This document shows positions 15,850-24,452 of a DNA stretch of 64,000 nucleotides, in pieces (within the stretch, counting starts at the first letter, position 1; each line of letters begins with the position of its first letter). A program made the position numbers and the translations under genes. This DNA comes from a virus. The stretch spans positions 1 through 64,000 of IMG/VR virus record IMGVR_UViG_3300042889_001061, one strand, 5' to 3'. The notes below the pieces were generated by a model. It was not told the origin of the DNA, ran no database searches, and saw only the letters and a list, made by a program, of their open reading frames with translations.

Positions 15850-16314
15850 ATGGCTTATAACTTTACACAAGGATATTTTACACCTACTAATCCGAGCAAG
15901 TATATAGGTAGTAATAGCCCAAAGTATCGTAGCAGTTGGGAACTAACAGTGATGCGATTCTGTGATAATCACCCAGCGGTTATAGGATGGGCCAGTGAAA
16001 GTTTACGCATACCTTATCGTAATCCATTTACAGGAAAAGACACAACATATTATCCAGACTTCTTAATCACTTACCAAGACAAAGCTGGTAATAAAATCAG
16101 TGAAATTATCGAAGTTAAGCCACGCAAACAAGCTAGACTAGATGAAGCAAACACACAGCAGGAAAAAGCCGCAGTGGTGTTAAATATGGCCAAGTGGGAA
16201 GCATGTAGACTTTGGTGCCAACGTCATGGTATGAAGTTTAGAATACTCACAGAAGAAGATATATATAATAACTGGCAACCACGAACTGCTGCCAAAAGAA
16301 CGAAAAAACGATGA
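15850..16314 (+). CDS. gp4: Head completion protein (T4 gp4-like)
   Basis: 154 residues (T4 gp4 has 150). Matches the family closely: PTNPSKYIGSN, YRSSWELTVMRFCDNHP, VIGWASESLRIPYRNPF, YYPDFLIT and EIIEVKPRKQ. The fold is endonuclease-like (TnsA-type), with E-x-n-D-x-n-E-x-K residues visible (E36, D71, E93, K95). In T4 it acts after packaging so that the tail can join. It overlaps gp16 by 4 nt. Confidence 0.85.
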   Translation: MAYNFTQGYFTPTNPSKYIGSNSPKYRSSWELTVMRFCDNHPAVIGWASESLRIPYRNPFTGKDTTYYPDFLITYQDKAGNKISEIIEVKPRKQARLDEANTQQEKAAVVLNMAKWEACRLWCQRHGMKFRILTEEDIYNNWQPRTAAKRTKKR

Positions 16315-16817
16315 CTAAAAAACTTGAAGATTTTTTTAATGTAGAAACTACAGAATCAGATGCAGAGGATCAACTGCCTTTGACAGCCGAAAAAGTAGTT
16401 CCAATAGAAACAACTATCGCTCTAGTTCACGAACAACTGACCATAGCAGATAGAATTGATCGAGCACTGCCTACCGTTAGAGGATTGGACGTAGAAGACA
16501 GAGATTTAGATGATTATGCAGAACGTGCCATGGAAAGTTTCGAGCGTTTAATGGATCTTGGCTATAATATGGATGATAGAAATGCAGGTAAAGTATTTGA
16601 AGTAGCCAGTACCATGATGAATAATGCCATTTCTGCTAAAACAGCCAAGTTGGACAAGAAGCTAAAGATGATCGATCTACAGTTAAAGGCAGCTAAACTA
16701 GCACAAACAGCCAAAACTGAAGATGATAATAGCCCACAAGGCCTGGGTGATTTAACTACAGATCGCAATGCTATATTGAATCTAATCAGCCAGAACCTTA
16801 AAAACAAAGATAAATAA
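16311..16817 (+). CDS. gp16: Terminase small subunit (T4 gp16-like)
   Basis: 168 residues, almost wholly helical after an acidic N-terminus. The central coiled-coil hairpin (residues 75-130: DYAERAMESFERLMDLGYN; FEVASTMMNNAISAKTAKLD) matches the gp16 fold, which forms rings that regulate the large subunit and choose DNA for packaging. Position between gp4 and gp17 supports this. The next late box overlaps its stop codon. Confidence 0.75.
   Translation: MTKKLEDFFNVETTESDAEDQLPLTAEKVVPIETTIALVHEQLTIADRIDRALPTVRGLDVEDRDLDDYAERAMESFERLMDLGYNMDDRNAGKVFEVASTMMNNAISAKTAKLDKKLKMIDLQLKAAKLAQTAKTEDDNSPQGLGDLTTDRNAILNLISQNLKNKDK
16809..16816 (+). promoter_or_regulatory. Late promoter box GATAAATA
   Basis: Ends 18 nt before the ATG at 16835, whose ribosome site is CGGAGAAA. 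Confidence 0.65.
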
Positions 16818-16834
16818 AGTATCGGAGAAACGAA

Positions 16835-17464
16835 ATGCCTACTCTATTTGAATACATTGAACAACTAAAAGAAAAACACGAAGTGCGTGTTAAATTCGCC
16901 TGCGAAGTAACAGACGAAATGATGGACAAGATTGAGCGTCACTTGCAAAAGTATGATGCTGAAAAAGTCTCAAGTCCAAGCAAAACAATTTTACAAGCTC
17001 GTCCATTAGACTTTCCTAACTTGGACATGGGTGAGATTTATATCATTGATTTTACTAGCAACTTGCCAGTAAGTAATCACATGCTTAAACAAGAACTAGC
17101 AAAACTATTAAATGTCAGTGAAGGACTGGTCGTTGTTCGTGGTGTAAACGAAGATCGTGAGATAGAACAAGAAGAAGAAAAGTTTCAAGATAAAAAAGAA
17201 GAATATAAAGTTAAGTTGGGCGCAGACTATGACAAAAGCGAAGGCAGTGATGTCAAAGCCGCAGAAGTATTCGGCGACAAGTTTAACGGTAGTTTATTAA
17301 AAGAACTTAAAAAGATCAGTGACAGCAAAAAGAAGGAAATTAAAACTCCAAAGATTGTTAAAGATCCAGACGTTCCTGCAAGCACACCAGTGATTGGTGA
17401 CAGCGCAACAACTAACAAAAAAAGTCCAGTGGCTAATCGCGGTCCAGTGATTGCTAAGAAATAA
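16835..17464 (+). CDS. Structural-cluster protein with alpha/beta N-domain and charged tail
   Basis: 209 residues, unknown family. Residues 1-110 form a compact alpha/beta domain (VRVKFACEVTDEMMDKIERH; MGEIYIIDFTSNLPVSNHML; ELAKLLNVSEGLVVVRG). This resembles small domains of phage structural proteins that appear near terminase genes in marine myophages. Residues 110-209 are Lys/Glu-rich and low complexity, ending PVANRGPVIAKK. It has its own late promoter. Function unknown; a scaffold or head-associated role is only a guess from position. Confidence 0.6.
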   Translation: MPTLFEYIEQLKEKHEVRVKFACEVTDEMMDKIERHLQKYDAEKVSSPSKTILQARPLDFPNLDMGEIYIIDFTSNLPVSNHMLKQELAKLLNVSEGLVVVRGVNEDREIEQEEEKFQDKKEEYKVKLGADYDKSEGSDVKAAEVFGDKFNGSLLKELKKISDSKKKEIKTPKIVKDPDVPASTPVIGDSATTNKKSPVANRGPVIAKK

Positions 17465-17475
17465 GGAAAAATATT

Positions 17476-18498
17476 ATGAACAGTTTACATGATTTAATGA
17501 AACGACTAAGCAGTATTGGCCAAGTCACTGAAGCAGAAGAAAAATGCTCCGAATGTGGTTGCACTCCATGTGAGTGCGATGACAAAGACAAAGTCGACGA
17601 AGCTAAAAAGCCAGATGCTGACAAAGATGGTATTCCTGATTGGGCTGACAAGGACGAAGAAAAAGTCGACGAAGGCGCATTAGATACATTAAAGAAATTC
17701 GGCAAAAAAGCATTGGACACATTAGGTCATCCTGATGATGAAGAAATGATTAAAGATTTACAAAGAAAAGTCGGTGTACCGCAGACAGGTAAAAAACCCG
17801 GCGAAGAAGAAAAATCAATGAAAGAAAGTGCTTTAAATTTATTACGCAGATACGCTGGTATTCAAGAAGCAACGATCGATGAAGACGATGTCGAAGAAGG
17901 AAATGAATTCAGTGGTGCATTAAAAGCAGCCAAGGCCGCAGGTCAAGAAGAATTTGAAGTAGGCGGTAAAAAATATAAAGTAAACGAATGCGGCGACATG
18001 CACATGCCAATGGGCTCCGAAATGAGTCCAATGAGTGCTGTCAGCGACATGGCCAGTCCTATTCAAGTTATCGGAAATCCTGAAGCTGAAGTAGAACCAG
18101 AAGGTCCGCACATGGAAGTTCCTATGGCAGCAGAAACTCCAAAAGCAACATACACATTGAATATTCAAAATGGCGAAAACAATTTAAGTATGACAACTGA
18201 CATGCCTGATGAAATTATTCACATCATGAAGTTAGCTGGTGTTAACAACGGTGCCAAAGTAAGCAAAAAAGAAATGCCGGCAGATGGTGAACAAGAAGTA
18301 GAAGAGTCTGGTTATGAAAATACTCCGGACAATACTCGAGCACGTGATCCACAGGCACATGGCGACATCCGTGATTGGGGACAAAAAGGCACCGGCTCAG
18401 GCAAACCAAACTATCCTGGTACACGTGCCAGTGGCGACAACCCAATGAGCGAACAGCGTATGATGGAAGATTACAAACACTTTAAAGCGGGCAAATGA
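17476..18498 (+). CDS. Acidic modular protein with Cys cluster and calcium-loop motif
   Basis: 340 residues, very acidic. Residues 23-35 hold a Cys cluster (CSECGCTPCEC) able to bind zinc. Residues 47-58 read DADKDGIPDWAD, a D-x-D-x-D-G loop like the thrombospondin type 3 calcium repeat. Two short helices with similar sequence (LMKRLSSIGQVTEAE; LLRRYAGIQEATIDE) flank these, suggesting an internal duplication. A middle Met/Pro-rich stretch (MPMGSEMSPMSAVSD) and a small beta domain follow. It overlaps gp17 by 4 nt. A scaffold-like role is possible; nothing proves it. Confidence 0.6.
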   Translation: MNSLHDLMKRLSSIGQVTEAEEKCSECGCTPCECDDKDKVDEAKKPDADKDGIPDWADKDEEKVDEGALDTLKKFGKKALDTLGHPDDEEMIKDLQRKVGVPQTGKKPGEEEKSMKESALNLLRRYAGIQEATIDEDDVEEGNEFSGALKAAKAAGQEEFEVGGKKYKVNECGDMHMPMGSEMSPMSAVSDMASPIQVIGNPEAEVEPEGPHMEVPMAAETPKATYTLNIQNGENNLSMTTDMPDEIIHIMKLAGVNNGAKVSKKEMPADGEQEVEESGYENTPDNTRARDPQAHGDIRDWGQKGTGSGKPNYPGTRASGDNPMSEQRMMEDYKHFKAGK

Positions 18499-20030
18499 GC
18501 GGTCAAGCGGTTTTAGTAAAACAGCCATACAAAAAAGAAAATTATACAGAGAATCAGATAGCGGAGATTGTAAAATCCGCTACTGATCCTATATACTTCA
18601 TTGGCGAGTATATGTGGATACAACATCCCACAAAAGGTCGTGTTAAGTTCGAACTCTACGACTATCAAATTGAATTAATCAACGCTTATCAAAATCACAA
18701 ATATAGTATTAATATGCTTGGCCGACAAATGGGCAAGTCAACTTGTGCCGCAGGTTACTTGTTATGGTTCGCTATGTTTGTTCCAGACAGTACGATTCTT
18801 ATTGCCGCACACAAATACACAGGCTCGCAGGAGATCATGCAACGTGTGCGCTTTATGTATGAAAGTCTGCCTGAATGGATTAAAGCAGGCGCAGTAAGTT
18901 ACAATAAAGGTAGCATTGATTTTGATAATGGCAGTCGTATTGTCAGTGCCACAACAACAGAAAATACTGGTCGTGGTATGAGTATTACCTTAGTATACTT
19001 AGACGAGTTTGCTTTCGTTCCGCCGCGTATTGCTAAAGAATTCTGGACAGCACTAAGCCCAACACTATCAACAGGTGGTAAATGTATTATTACAAGCACA
19101 CCTAACCAAGACAATGACCAATTCGCACAGATTTGGAACGATGCCATTAAAAAGTTTGACGAGTTCGGCAACGACCGTGAAGTGGGTAAAAATGGCTTTA
19201 AGAGCATTAAGTACATTTGGAGTGACCATCCTGACCGAGACGAGGCCTGGGCAGACCACGAACGCAGTAAGATTGGCAATGAACGTTTCATGCGTGAACA
19301 TGAATGCTTGTTCATTACAGCAGATGAAACTTTAATCAGTAGTTTAGTTCTTACAAACTTGCAAGGTGAAGATCCCTATGAACGAGTAGGACAACTTAGA
19401 GTATATACTCCCATTGACAAAGATAAGATATATGTAGCAGCCTGGGATCCTAGTTTAGGTACTGGTGGTGATGCAGCCGCCATAGAGATTTTTAGTTTAC
19501 CTGACTTAGTTCAAGTAGCAGAGTGGCAACACAACAAAACAGATATACGTGGACAGCTAAGAAATTTTATTACTATACTGGATTGGTTACGTGAAAAAGG
19601 TGCGAGCAATGACAATATCTATTGGAGTGTGGAAAACAATACTCTGGGCGAAGCCGCACTAGTTGCTATTCAAGAATACGGCGAAGAACGTATTGCTGGA
19701 CATTTTATCAGCGAAGCCGGCGCTAAACGTCGTGGCTTTAACACAACAAATAAAAGTAAAATAGCCGCTTGTACCAAATTAAAATACTACATCGAAAGCA
19801 GTAAAATGCACCCAAAAAGTAAGAGTTTAGTTCAAGAATTAAAAACCTTTGTGGCCAAAGGAACTAGCTTTGCAGCCAAAGAAGGAGAAACAGATGATTT
19901 GGTCATGGGTACAATACTAGCAGTTAGACTAATCGAATATGTTATGAAGTATGACGAAGCAACATATAACACGCTAGTCGAACGAAACAGCGGCGATTAT
20001 TTACAACCCATGCCAATTGGAATAATTTAA
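18495..20030 (+). CDS. gp17: Terminase large subunit (T4 gp17-like)
   Basis: 511 residues (T4 gp17 has 610). N-terminal ATPase: Walker A GRQMGKST (76-83), Walker B LVYLDEF (D170, E171) and a coupling motif TSTPN. C-terminal RNase-H-like nuclease: AAWDPSLGTGGDAAAIEIF with the first Asp, and TDDLVMGTILAVRL with the last. It pumps DNA into the prohead and cuts concatemers. T4-type terminases usually give headful packaging. Confidence 0.93.
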   Translation: MSGQAVLVKQPYKKENYTENQIAEIVKSATDPIYFIGEYMWIQHPTKGRVKFELYDYQIELINAYQNHKYSINMLGRQMGKSTCAAGYLLWFAMFVPDSTILIAAHKYTGSQEIMQRVRFMYESLPEWIKAGAVSYNKGSIDFDNGSRIVSATTTENTGRGMSITLVYLDEFAFVPPRIAKEFWTALSPTLSTGGKCIITSTPNQDNDQFAQIWNDAIKKFDEFGNDREVGKNGFKSIKYIWSDHPDRDEAWADHERSKIGNERFMREHECLFITADETLISSLVLTNLQGEDPYERVGQLRVYTPIDKDKIYVAAWDPSLGTGGDAAAIEIFSLPDLVQVAEWQHNKTDIRGQLRNFITILDWLREKGASNDNIYWSVENNTLGEAALVAIQEYGEERIAGHFISEAGAKRRGFNTTNKSKIAACTKLKYYIESSKMHPKSKSLVQELKTFVAKGTSFAAKEGETDDLVMGTILAVRLIEYVMKYDEATYNTLVERNSGDYLQPMPIGII

Positions 20031-20038
20031 TTAAAATA

Positions 20039-20046
20039 GGTAAATA
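20039..20046 (+). promoter_or_regulatory. Late promoter box GGTAAATA, leaderless geometry
   Basis: Ends 5 nt before the ATG at 20052; no Shine-Dalgarno precedes that start. Confidence 0.6.
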
Positions 20047-20051
20047 AGTGT

Positions 20052-21320
20052 ATGGCTATAGATTACAACGCAGTTGCAGACAGGATATTTGACCAACTTA
20101 AAGGCTTTGGGCATGACATTATCATCTTTGATGATAAAGGTCGACAAACCGCAAATGCTAAACAAGGCCGTAGTTTTTACAGTAAAGATCAAAAGTTTAC
20201 AGTAGAATTAGATCAAGATGACAATGTTATCAAATTTAAATACGGTACAAGTACAGACATGCCCCGGGTCAAAAAGTTAGTAGATACAATTGGTGCTATA
20301 GCAAAGAAATACCCTCCATTGGGATTAGATAGATTGCCGTACACCGGCAAAGAAATAGAATTAAAGGATGTAGAGAACATGGCAAAAGTCCAAGAGAGTT
20401 TAAGCCCAACAATGGGTTCGACTAAAACTAGTTACCAACAAACCGAAGGTGCTAAACTAATCATTAGACATAACACCGCTGTCAACGAAGAAGTTCGTGG
20501 CAGTCGTAGTCGCAACATCAGCGCATTGTTTATTGAAAACGCACAAGGTGAACGATTCAAATATCCGCACAATCACTTAACTGGTGCTCGTATTATGACT
20601 CAACACGTTGCCGAAGGCGGCACACCATATGATGAAGTCGGACAAAAAATTATTGGACTAAGTGAAGAACGCAATCAACTTTCACAGGTATCCAAGTACA
20701 TTAAAAGCCAAGGCCTGCAAGAACAAGCCGGTGATGTACAATTTGCTGTTACTCAACGTCTAAGCGAAATTAAAGGCCTATTGGGTAGATATAACCCGAC
20801 AAGATTTATGGAAGATAAATCACAGGCCGACGAAACAAATCTGGAAGCACTACAAGAAAAACTAACTAAAAACGTCTTTGACGAAAGCATTGGCACACTA
20901 TTACCAAAACTAAATGGCTATGTAAAACAATATCAACAACAAATGGAAGCAAAACAAGAACTCGAAACTCTAAAACAACAAGTAGAAGAATCAACATCAA
21001 TCCAAGTTAGTGCTATTCCAGATTTAGAAATGATGAGCATGATGGTCTACGAAAGCCCAACTATCAATACCACCGAACTAATCAACATGATTTTACCAGT
21101 GTTAGAAGACGAGGAAGTAAAAACTCGTTTAACTCGCGTATCCGAATATGTACGTGAAGGCAAATTGGATGCCATGGAAGTCGAAAACTTAACTCGTAGC
21201 ATTATTGGTAAGAGCGCAGTTAAAGAATCCAATTACAAAATTGTACATCAATTGAGTACAGTGGATCAAGTGTTTGAATCGGTTATGGCTAAGTTCACGT
21301 TAAAAGAAATACTGAAATAA
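20052..21320 (+). CDS. Late hypothetical protein after terminase
   Basis: 422 residues, no recognised family. An N-terminal alpha/beta domain (residues 1-110, with IIIFDDKGRQTANAKQGRSF) is followed by a second domain (ARIMTQHVAEGGTPYDEVGQ) and a long helical, Gln/Glu-rich C-terminal half (KLNGYVKQYQQQMEAKQELE). It looks like a virion or head-associated late protein. Translation probably starts on a leaderless mRNA. Confidence 0.6.
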   Translation: MAIDYNAVADRIFDQLKGFGHDIIIFDDKGRQTANAKQGRSFYSKDQKFTVELDQDDNVIKFKYGTSTDMPRVKKLVDTIGAIAKKYPPLGLDRLPYTGKEIELKDVENMAKVQESLSPTMGSTKTSYQQTEGAKLIIRHNTAVNEEVRGSRSRNISALFIENAQGERFKYPHNHLTGARIMTQHVAEGGTPYDEVGQKIIGLSEERNQLSQVSKYIKSQGLQEQAGDVQFAVTQRLSEIKGLLGRYNPTRFMEDKSQADETNLEALQEKLTKNVFDESIGTLLPKLNGYVKQYQQQMEAKQELETLKQQVEESTSIQVSAIPDLEMMSMMVYESPTINTTELINMILPVLEDEEVKTRLTRVSEYVREGKLDAMEVENLTRSIIGKSAVKESNYKIVHQLSTVDQVFESVMAKFTLKEILK

Positions 21321-21324
21321 GAAT

Positions 21325-21332
21325 ATAAATAT
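21325..21332 (+). promoter_or_regulatory. Possible late box TATAAATA upstream of gp32
   Basis: A perfect late box 4 nt after the upstream stop codon and 143 nt before gp32. It would give a second, longer late leader for gp32, in addition to the sigma70 promoter. Confidence 0.45.
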
Positions 21333-21368
21333 TTTCAACAGCAATTCATCCAAAAGGAAAAATTGCTG

Positions 21369-21398
21369 TTGACATAGCACTTAATAGAGTGTTATAAT
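21369..21398 (+). promoter_or_regulatory. Sigma70 promoter of gp32
   Basis: TTGACA (21369-21374), 18-nt spacer, TATAAT (21393-21398). Start expected near 21405, giving a 71-nt leader. Confidence 0.85.
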
Positions 21399-21402
21399 TG
21401 TT

Positions 21403-21452
21403 CACAAGATGAGAGTATCTTGTGTTCCAGGCAACAAACTTTTTAACCCTGG
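21403..21452 (+). promoter_or_regulatory. Structured gp32 leader, candidate autoregulatory element
   Basis: An 8-bp hairpin, CACAAGAT (21403-21410) / ATCTTGTG (21417-21424) with loop GAGAGT, lies at the expected 5' end. A second stem pairs CCAGG (21427-21431) with CCTGG (21448-21452). The first loop can instead pair with ACTTTT (21438-21443), giving an H-type pseudoknot. T4 gene 32 is autoregulated through a leader pseudoknot, so this is a plausible counterpart. Confidence 0.5.
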
Positions 21453-21475
21453 CATTTTTAATAAGGAAAAACATT

Positions 21476-22489
21476 ATGGCAACTTCACTAGCAGAAATCC
21501 GCGCTCGCTTACTAGAGCAAGACACACGTCAAAGCGGCAACAACAATCGCTCACAGGGCGACAACGGAATTTTTCCGTTCTGGAATATCCCAGAAAATTC
21601 AACCACAGTACTACGCTTTCTCCCAGATGGAGATGAGACAAATACTTTCCCATGGCGTGAACGTCAAATGATCCGACTAGAATTCGCAGGAGTTCTAGGT
21701 GGAGATGAAAATAAGAAAGTAACTGTAACAGTTCCTTGTATGGAAATGTGGAAAGAGACTTGTCCTATCCACGCAGAGATTCGTCCTTGGTTCAAGGATA
21801 AGAGTCTGGAAGATCTTGGTCGTAAATATTGGAAGAAAAAATCTTATGTGTTCCAGGGCTTTGTAGTAGATACAAAGCTACAAGAAGATGCACAACCGGA
21901 AAATCCAATCCGTCGTTTGATTATCAACCCAAGTATCTTTAACATTGTTAAGGGTGCATTGATGGATCCAGAAATGGATAATCTGTTTACAGACTACGAA
22001 AACGGCACAGACTTCCGTCTAACAAAGACTACAAAAGGGCAATATGCAGACTATAGCACAAGTAGCTTTGCACGTAAAGAGCGTGGTTTGAACGAAGTAG
22101 AACTGCAAGCTATTGCAGATCACGGCTTGTTTACTTTAAATGACTTTATGCCTAAAAAGCCAACTAAAGAAGAAGTTGACGTCATTTATGATATGTTCAA
22201 AGCCAGCGTTGACGGCGAATTGTATGATCCCAAGCGTTGGGGTCAGCATTTTAAACCAGCAGGTGTAAACCTTGGTAACTTGGTGGCAGCATCAGATGTT
22301 GAAGCCGCAGAGTCAAGTTTCAAAGCACCAGCTCAGGCGGCTCGTCCTAGTCCTATAGCGGCAGCAAAGCCAGCAGTTGTAGATGACGAAGACGACGCAC
22401 CTTTTGAAGTTGCTGAAACAGCCGCACCAGAAGGCAAAAAGAATGTCAACGACATTCTTGCGATGATTCGTAATCGTCAACAAAAGTAA
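21476..22489 (+). CDS. gp32: Single-stranded DNA-binding protein (T4 gp32-like)
   Basis: 337 residues (T4 gp32 has 301). The N-terminus (MATSLAEIRARLLEQ) is the cooperative self-association region. The OB-fold core has FPFWNIPENSTTVLRFLPDG and a Cys/His metal site (CMEMW...CPIH). The C-terminal tail is Ala/Asp-rich and acidic (DDEDDAPFEVAE), as needed for binding partner proteins. It coats single-stranded DNA at replication and recombination. The start at 21476 is set by AAGGA 8 nt upstream. Confidence 0.88.
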   Translation: MATSLAEIRARLLEQDTRQSGNNNRSQGDNGIFPFWNIPENSTTVLRFLPDGDETNTFPWRERQMIRLEFAGVLGGDENKKVTVTVPCMEMWKETCPIHAEIRPWFKDKSLEDLGRKYWKKKSYVFQGFVVDTKLQEDAQPENPIRRLIINPSIFNIVKGALMDPEMDNLFTDYENGTDFRLTKTTKGQYADYSTSSFARKERGLNEVELQAIADHGLFTLNDFMPKKPTKEEVDVIYDMFKASVDGELYDPKRWGQHFKPAGVNLGNLVAASDVEAAESSFKAPAQAARPSPIAAAKPAVVDDEDDAPFEVAETAAPEGKKNVNDILAMIRNRQQK

Positions 22490-22495
22490 ACACGG

Positions 22496-22545
22496 CCCGG
22501 GCCTCTGCGATAACTAACCGGTAAATGGTTATTGTATCGCCCGGG
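22496..22545 (+). terminator. Terminator after gp32
   Basis: CCCGGGC (22496-22502) pairs with GCCCGGG (22539-22545). Inside, GATAAC can pair with GTTATT. A short pyrimidine run (TTCTTCT) follows. Confidence 0.6.
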
Positions 22546-22594
22546 TTCTTCTATGCAGAAGAAACGTTTATTATCACAAAGTAGAGAGTATCCA

Positions 22595-23377
22595 ATGACA
22601 CTACCAGACGAAAGATATCGTGCTGTATTATGGGCAAGTAGATTCCTAGGCGAAGTTGCTCATGATAAGAAAAAGTATCCTAGAATTTCCAAAGAAGTTA
22701 GACGTGAGGCTTATAGCATACTGCGTCATTATCCCAGTGACTGGGATATGAAACGCATAGCGGATAAGGTACCCGAAGTCTTCCAAGAGAAAATGGAACC
22801 ATTAACAAAAATGATTATGACTTATAATCAAGAACAAAAGGAAAATGAAATGAAAAATATACCAAATGTAACTTTTGCCTTTAGACAAGGCGATGAAGAA
22901 CCTGAACAAGGTGGCTGTCCAATCGGTGGCGAGTTTGTTTTTAAAACAAGCAATGAGTTGTTTGCAAATAAACGTGTAGTAGTGTTTAGTCTCCCTGGAG
23001 CATTTACACCAACATGCAGTACATATCAACTGCCAGGATTTGAAGAACAATTCGAAGATTTCAAAGCGCAAGGCATTAATGAAATTTATTGTGTCAGCGT
23101 GAACGATGCGTTTGTTATGAACGAATGGGCCCGTGCCCTTAAAATTAAAAACGTTAAAGTTATTCCAGATGGCGCCGGCACGTTCACACAAGGTATGGAC
23201 ATGACAGTTGACATGAGTGCTATTGGTTTTGGCAAGCGCAGTCGTCGTTATGCGGCCATTATTGATAATGGTAACGTGGAACAAATGTTTGTAGAACCAG
23301 AATCGAGTGCCAGTGATCCTGATCCATATGGCGTTTCGAGTCCAGAAAACGTAATGAAATATCTACAAGGAGTATAA
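22595..23377 (+). CDS. BPSL0761-like domain fused to a peroxiredoxin
   Basis: 260 residues. Residues 1-75 (MTLPDERYRAVLWASRFLGE; ISKEVRREAYSILRHYP) resemble the short BPSL0761-type proteins of betaproteobacteria, function unknown. Residues 90-260 are a Prx5-type peroxiredoxin: FSLPGAFTPTCSTYQLPGFE with the peroxidatic Cys141 and its Thr/Pro surround, then the CVSVNDAFVMNEWA motif. It would reduce hydrogen peroxide or organic peroxides with glutaredoxin or glutathione. An in-frame ATG at 22850 (M86) has its own AAGGA, so a free peroxiredoxin may also be made. An earlier ATG at 22553 has no ribosome site. Confidence 0.78.
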   Translation: MTLPDERYRAVLWASRFLGEVAHDKKKYPRISKEVRREAYSILRHYPSDWDMKRIADKVPEVFQEKMEPLTKMIMTYNQEQKENEMKNIPNVTFAFRQGDEEPEQGGCPIGGEFVFKTSNELFANKRVVVFSLPGAFTPTCSTYQLPGFEEQFEDFKAQGINEIYCVSVNDAFVMNEWARALKIKNVKVIPDGAGTFTQGMDMTVDMSAIGFGKRSRRYAAIIDNGNVEQMFVEPESSASDPDPYGVSSPENVMKYLQGV

Positions 23378-23378
23378 C

Positions 23379-24452
23379 ATGACAAAACCATTTGATGTAA
23401 GTAAATTTAGAAAAGAAATCACTAAGAGCATTGAAGGTCTTAGCATTGGTTTCAATGATCCTACAGATTGGATCAGTACAGGCAATTACACCTTAAACTA
23501 TTTGATCAGTGGCGACTTTTTCAAAGGTGTACCCATGGGCAAGGTCACTGTTTTTGCTGGAGAATCCGGTGCAGGTAAATCATATATCTGTTCGGGTAAT
23601 CTAGTTCGTCATGCACAAGAGCAGGGCATTTATGTTGTGCTTATTGATACAGAGAACGCACTGGATGAAGCATGGCTTCATGCACTTGGCGTAGATACAA
23701 GCGAACAAAAATTGTTAAAACTTAACATGGCCATGATTGATGATGTAGCTATGACTATTACAAAATTTGTAGCAGACTACAAAGCAATGGCAGAAGATTC
23801 TAGACCTAAGGTATTGTTTGTGGTAGACAGTTTAGGTATGTTGTTGACACCCACAGACGTTAATCAGTTCCAAGCAGGTGATATGAAAGGTGACATGGGT
23901 CGTAAGCCCAAAGCACTGACATCGCTGGTTCGTAACACAGTTAACATGTTTGGTAATCTAAACATTGGTATGGTATGTACTAACCACACATACGCAAGTC
24001 AGGACATGTTTGATCCGGACGATAAGATTTCTGGCGGTCAAGGTTTTATCTATGCAAGTTCTATTGTTGTTGCTATGCGTAAGTTGAAGTTGAAACTAGA
24101 CGAAGATGGCAATAAAACCACAACAGTTAATGGTATTCGTGCTAGTTGTAAAATCATGAAAACTCGTTATGCTAAACCGTTTGAAAGTGTACATGTTCAA
24201 ATTCCATACGCAACGGGTATGAGTCCTTACAGCGGATTGTTTGACTTGCTGGAAGAACGTGGCAGTTTGAAGCGTGAGGGCAACAGCTATCTTTATACAA
24301 CTAAAGAAGGCGAAGTCTTTAAAGCAATGCGTAAAGCATGGACCAATGAGCTTTTGGACAAAGTAATGGCAGACATCATGCTTAGAGATCTGACAGCAGA
24401 TGTAAATATAGCGGATACAACACCCTTAGAGGAGATTGAAGATGCTTCATGA
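23379..24452 (+). CDS. uvsX: Recombinase UvsX (RecA/Rad51 family)
   Basis: 357 residues. Walker A GESGAGKS (61-68), the VVLIDTENALDEAW motif with catalytic Glu, Walker B VLFVVDSLGML, and the L2-type segment DDKISGGQGFIYASS are all present. It forms filaments on gp32-coated DNA for strand invasion and recombination-dependent replication. One nt after the peroxiredoxin gene, with AAGGAG. A small gene overlaps its stop. Confidence 0.92.
   Translation: MTKPFDVSKFRKEITKSIEGLSIGFNDPTDWISTGNYTLNYLISGDFFKGVPMGKVTVFAGESGAGKSYICSGNLVRHAQEQGIYVVLIDTENALDEAWLHALGVDTSEQKLLKLNMAMIDDVAMTITKFVADYKAMAEDSRPKVLFVVDSLGMLLTPTDVNQFQAGDMKGDMGRKPKALTSLVRNTVNMFGNLNIGMVCTNHTYASQDMFDPDDKISGGQGFIYASSIVVAMRKLKLKLDEDGNKTTTVNGIRASCKIMKTRYAKPFESVHVQIPYATGMSPYSGLFDLLEERGSLKREGNSYLYTTKEGEVFKAMRKAWTNELLDKVMADIMLRDLTADVNIADTTPLEEIEDAS

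Noticed and set aside
22802-23284. 160-codon minus-strand frame opposite the peroxiredoxin domain
   Set aside because: The peroxiredoxin active site on the plus strand is unmistakable; the antisense frame has no start signals.
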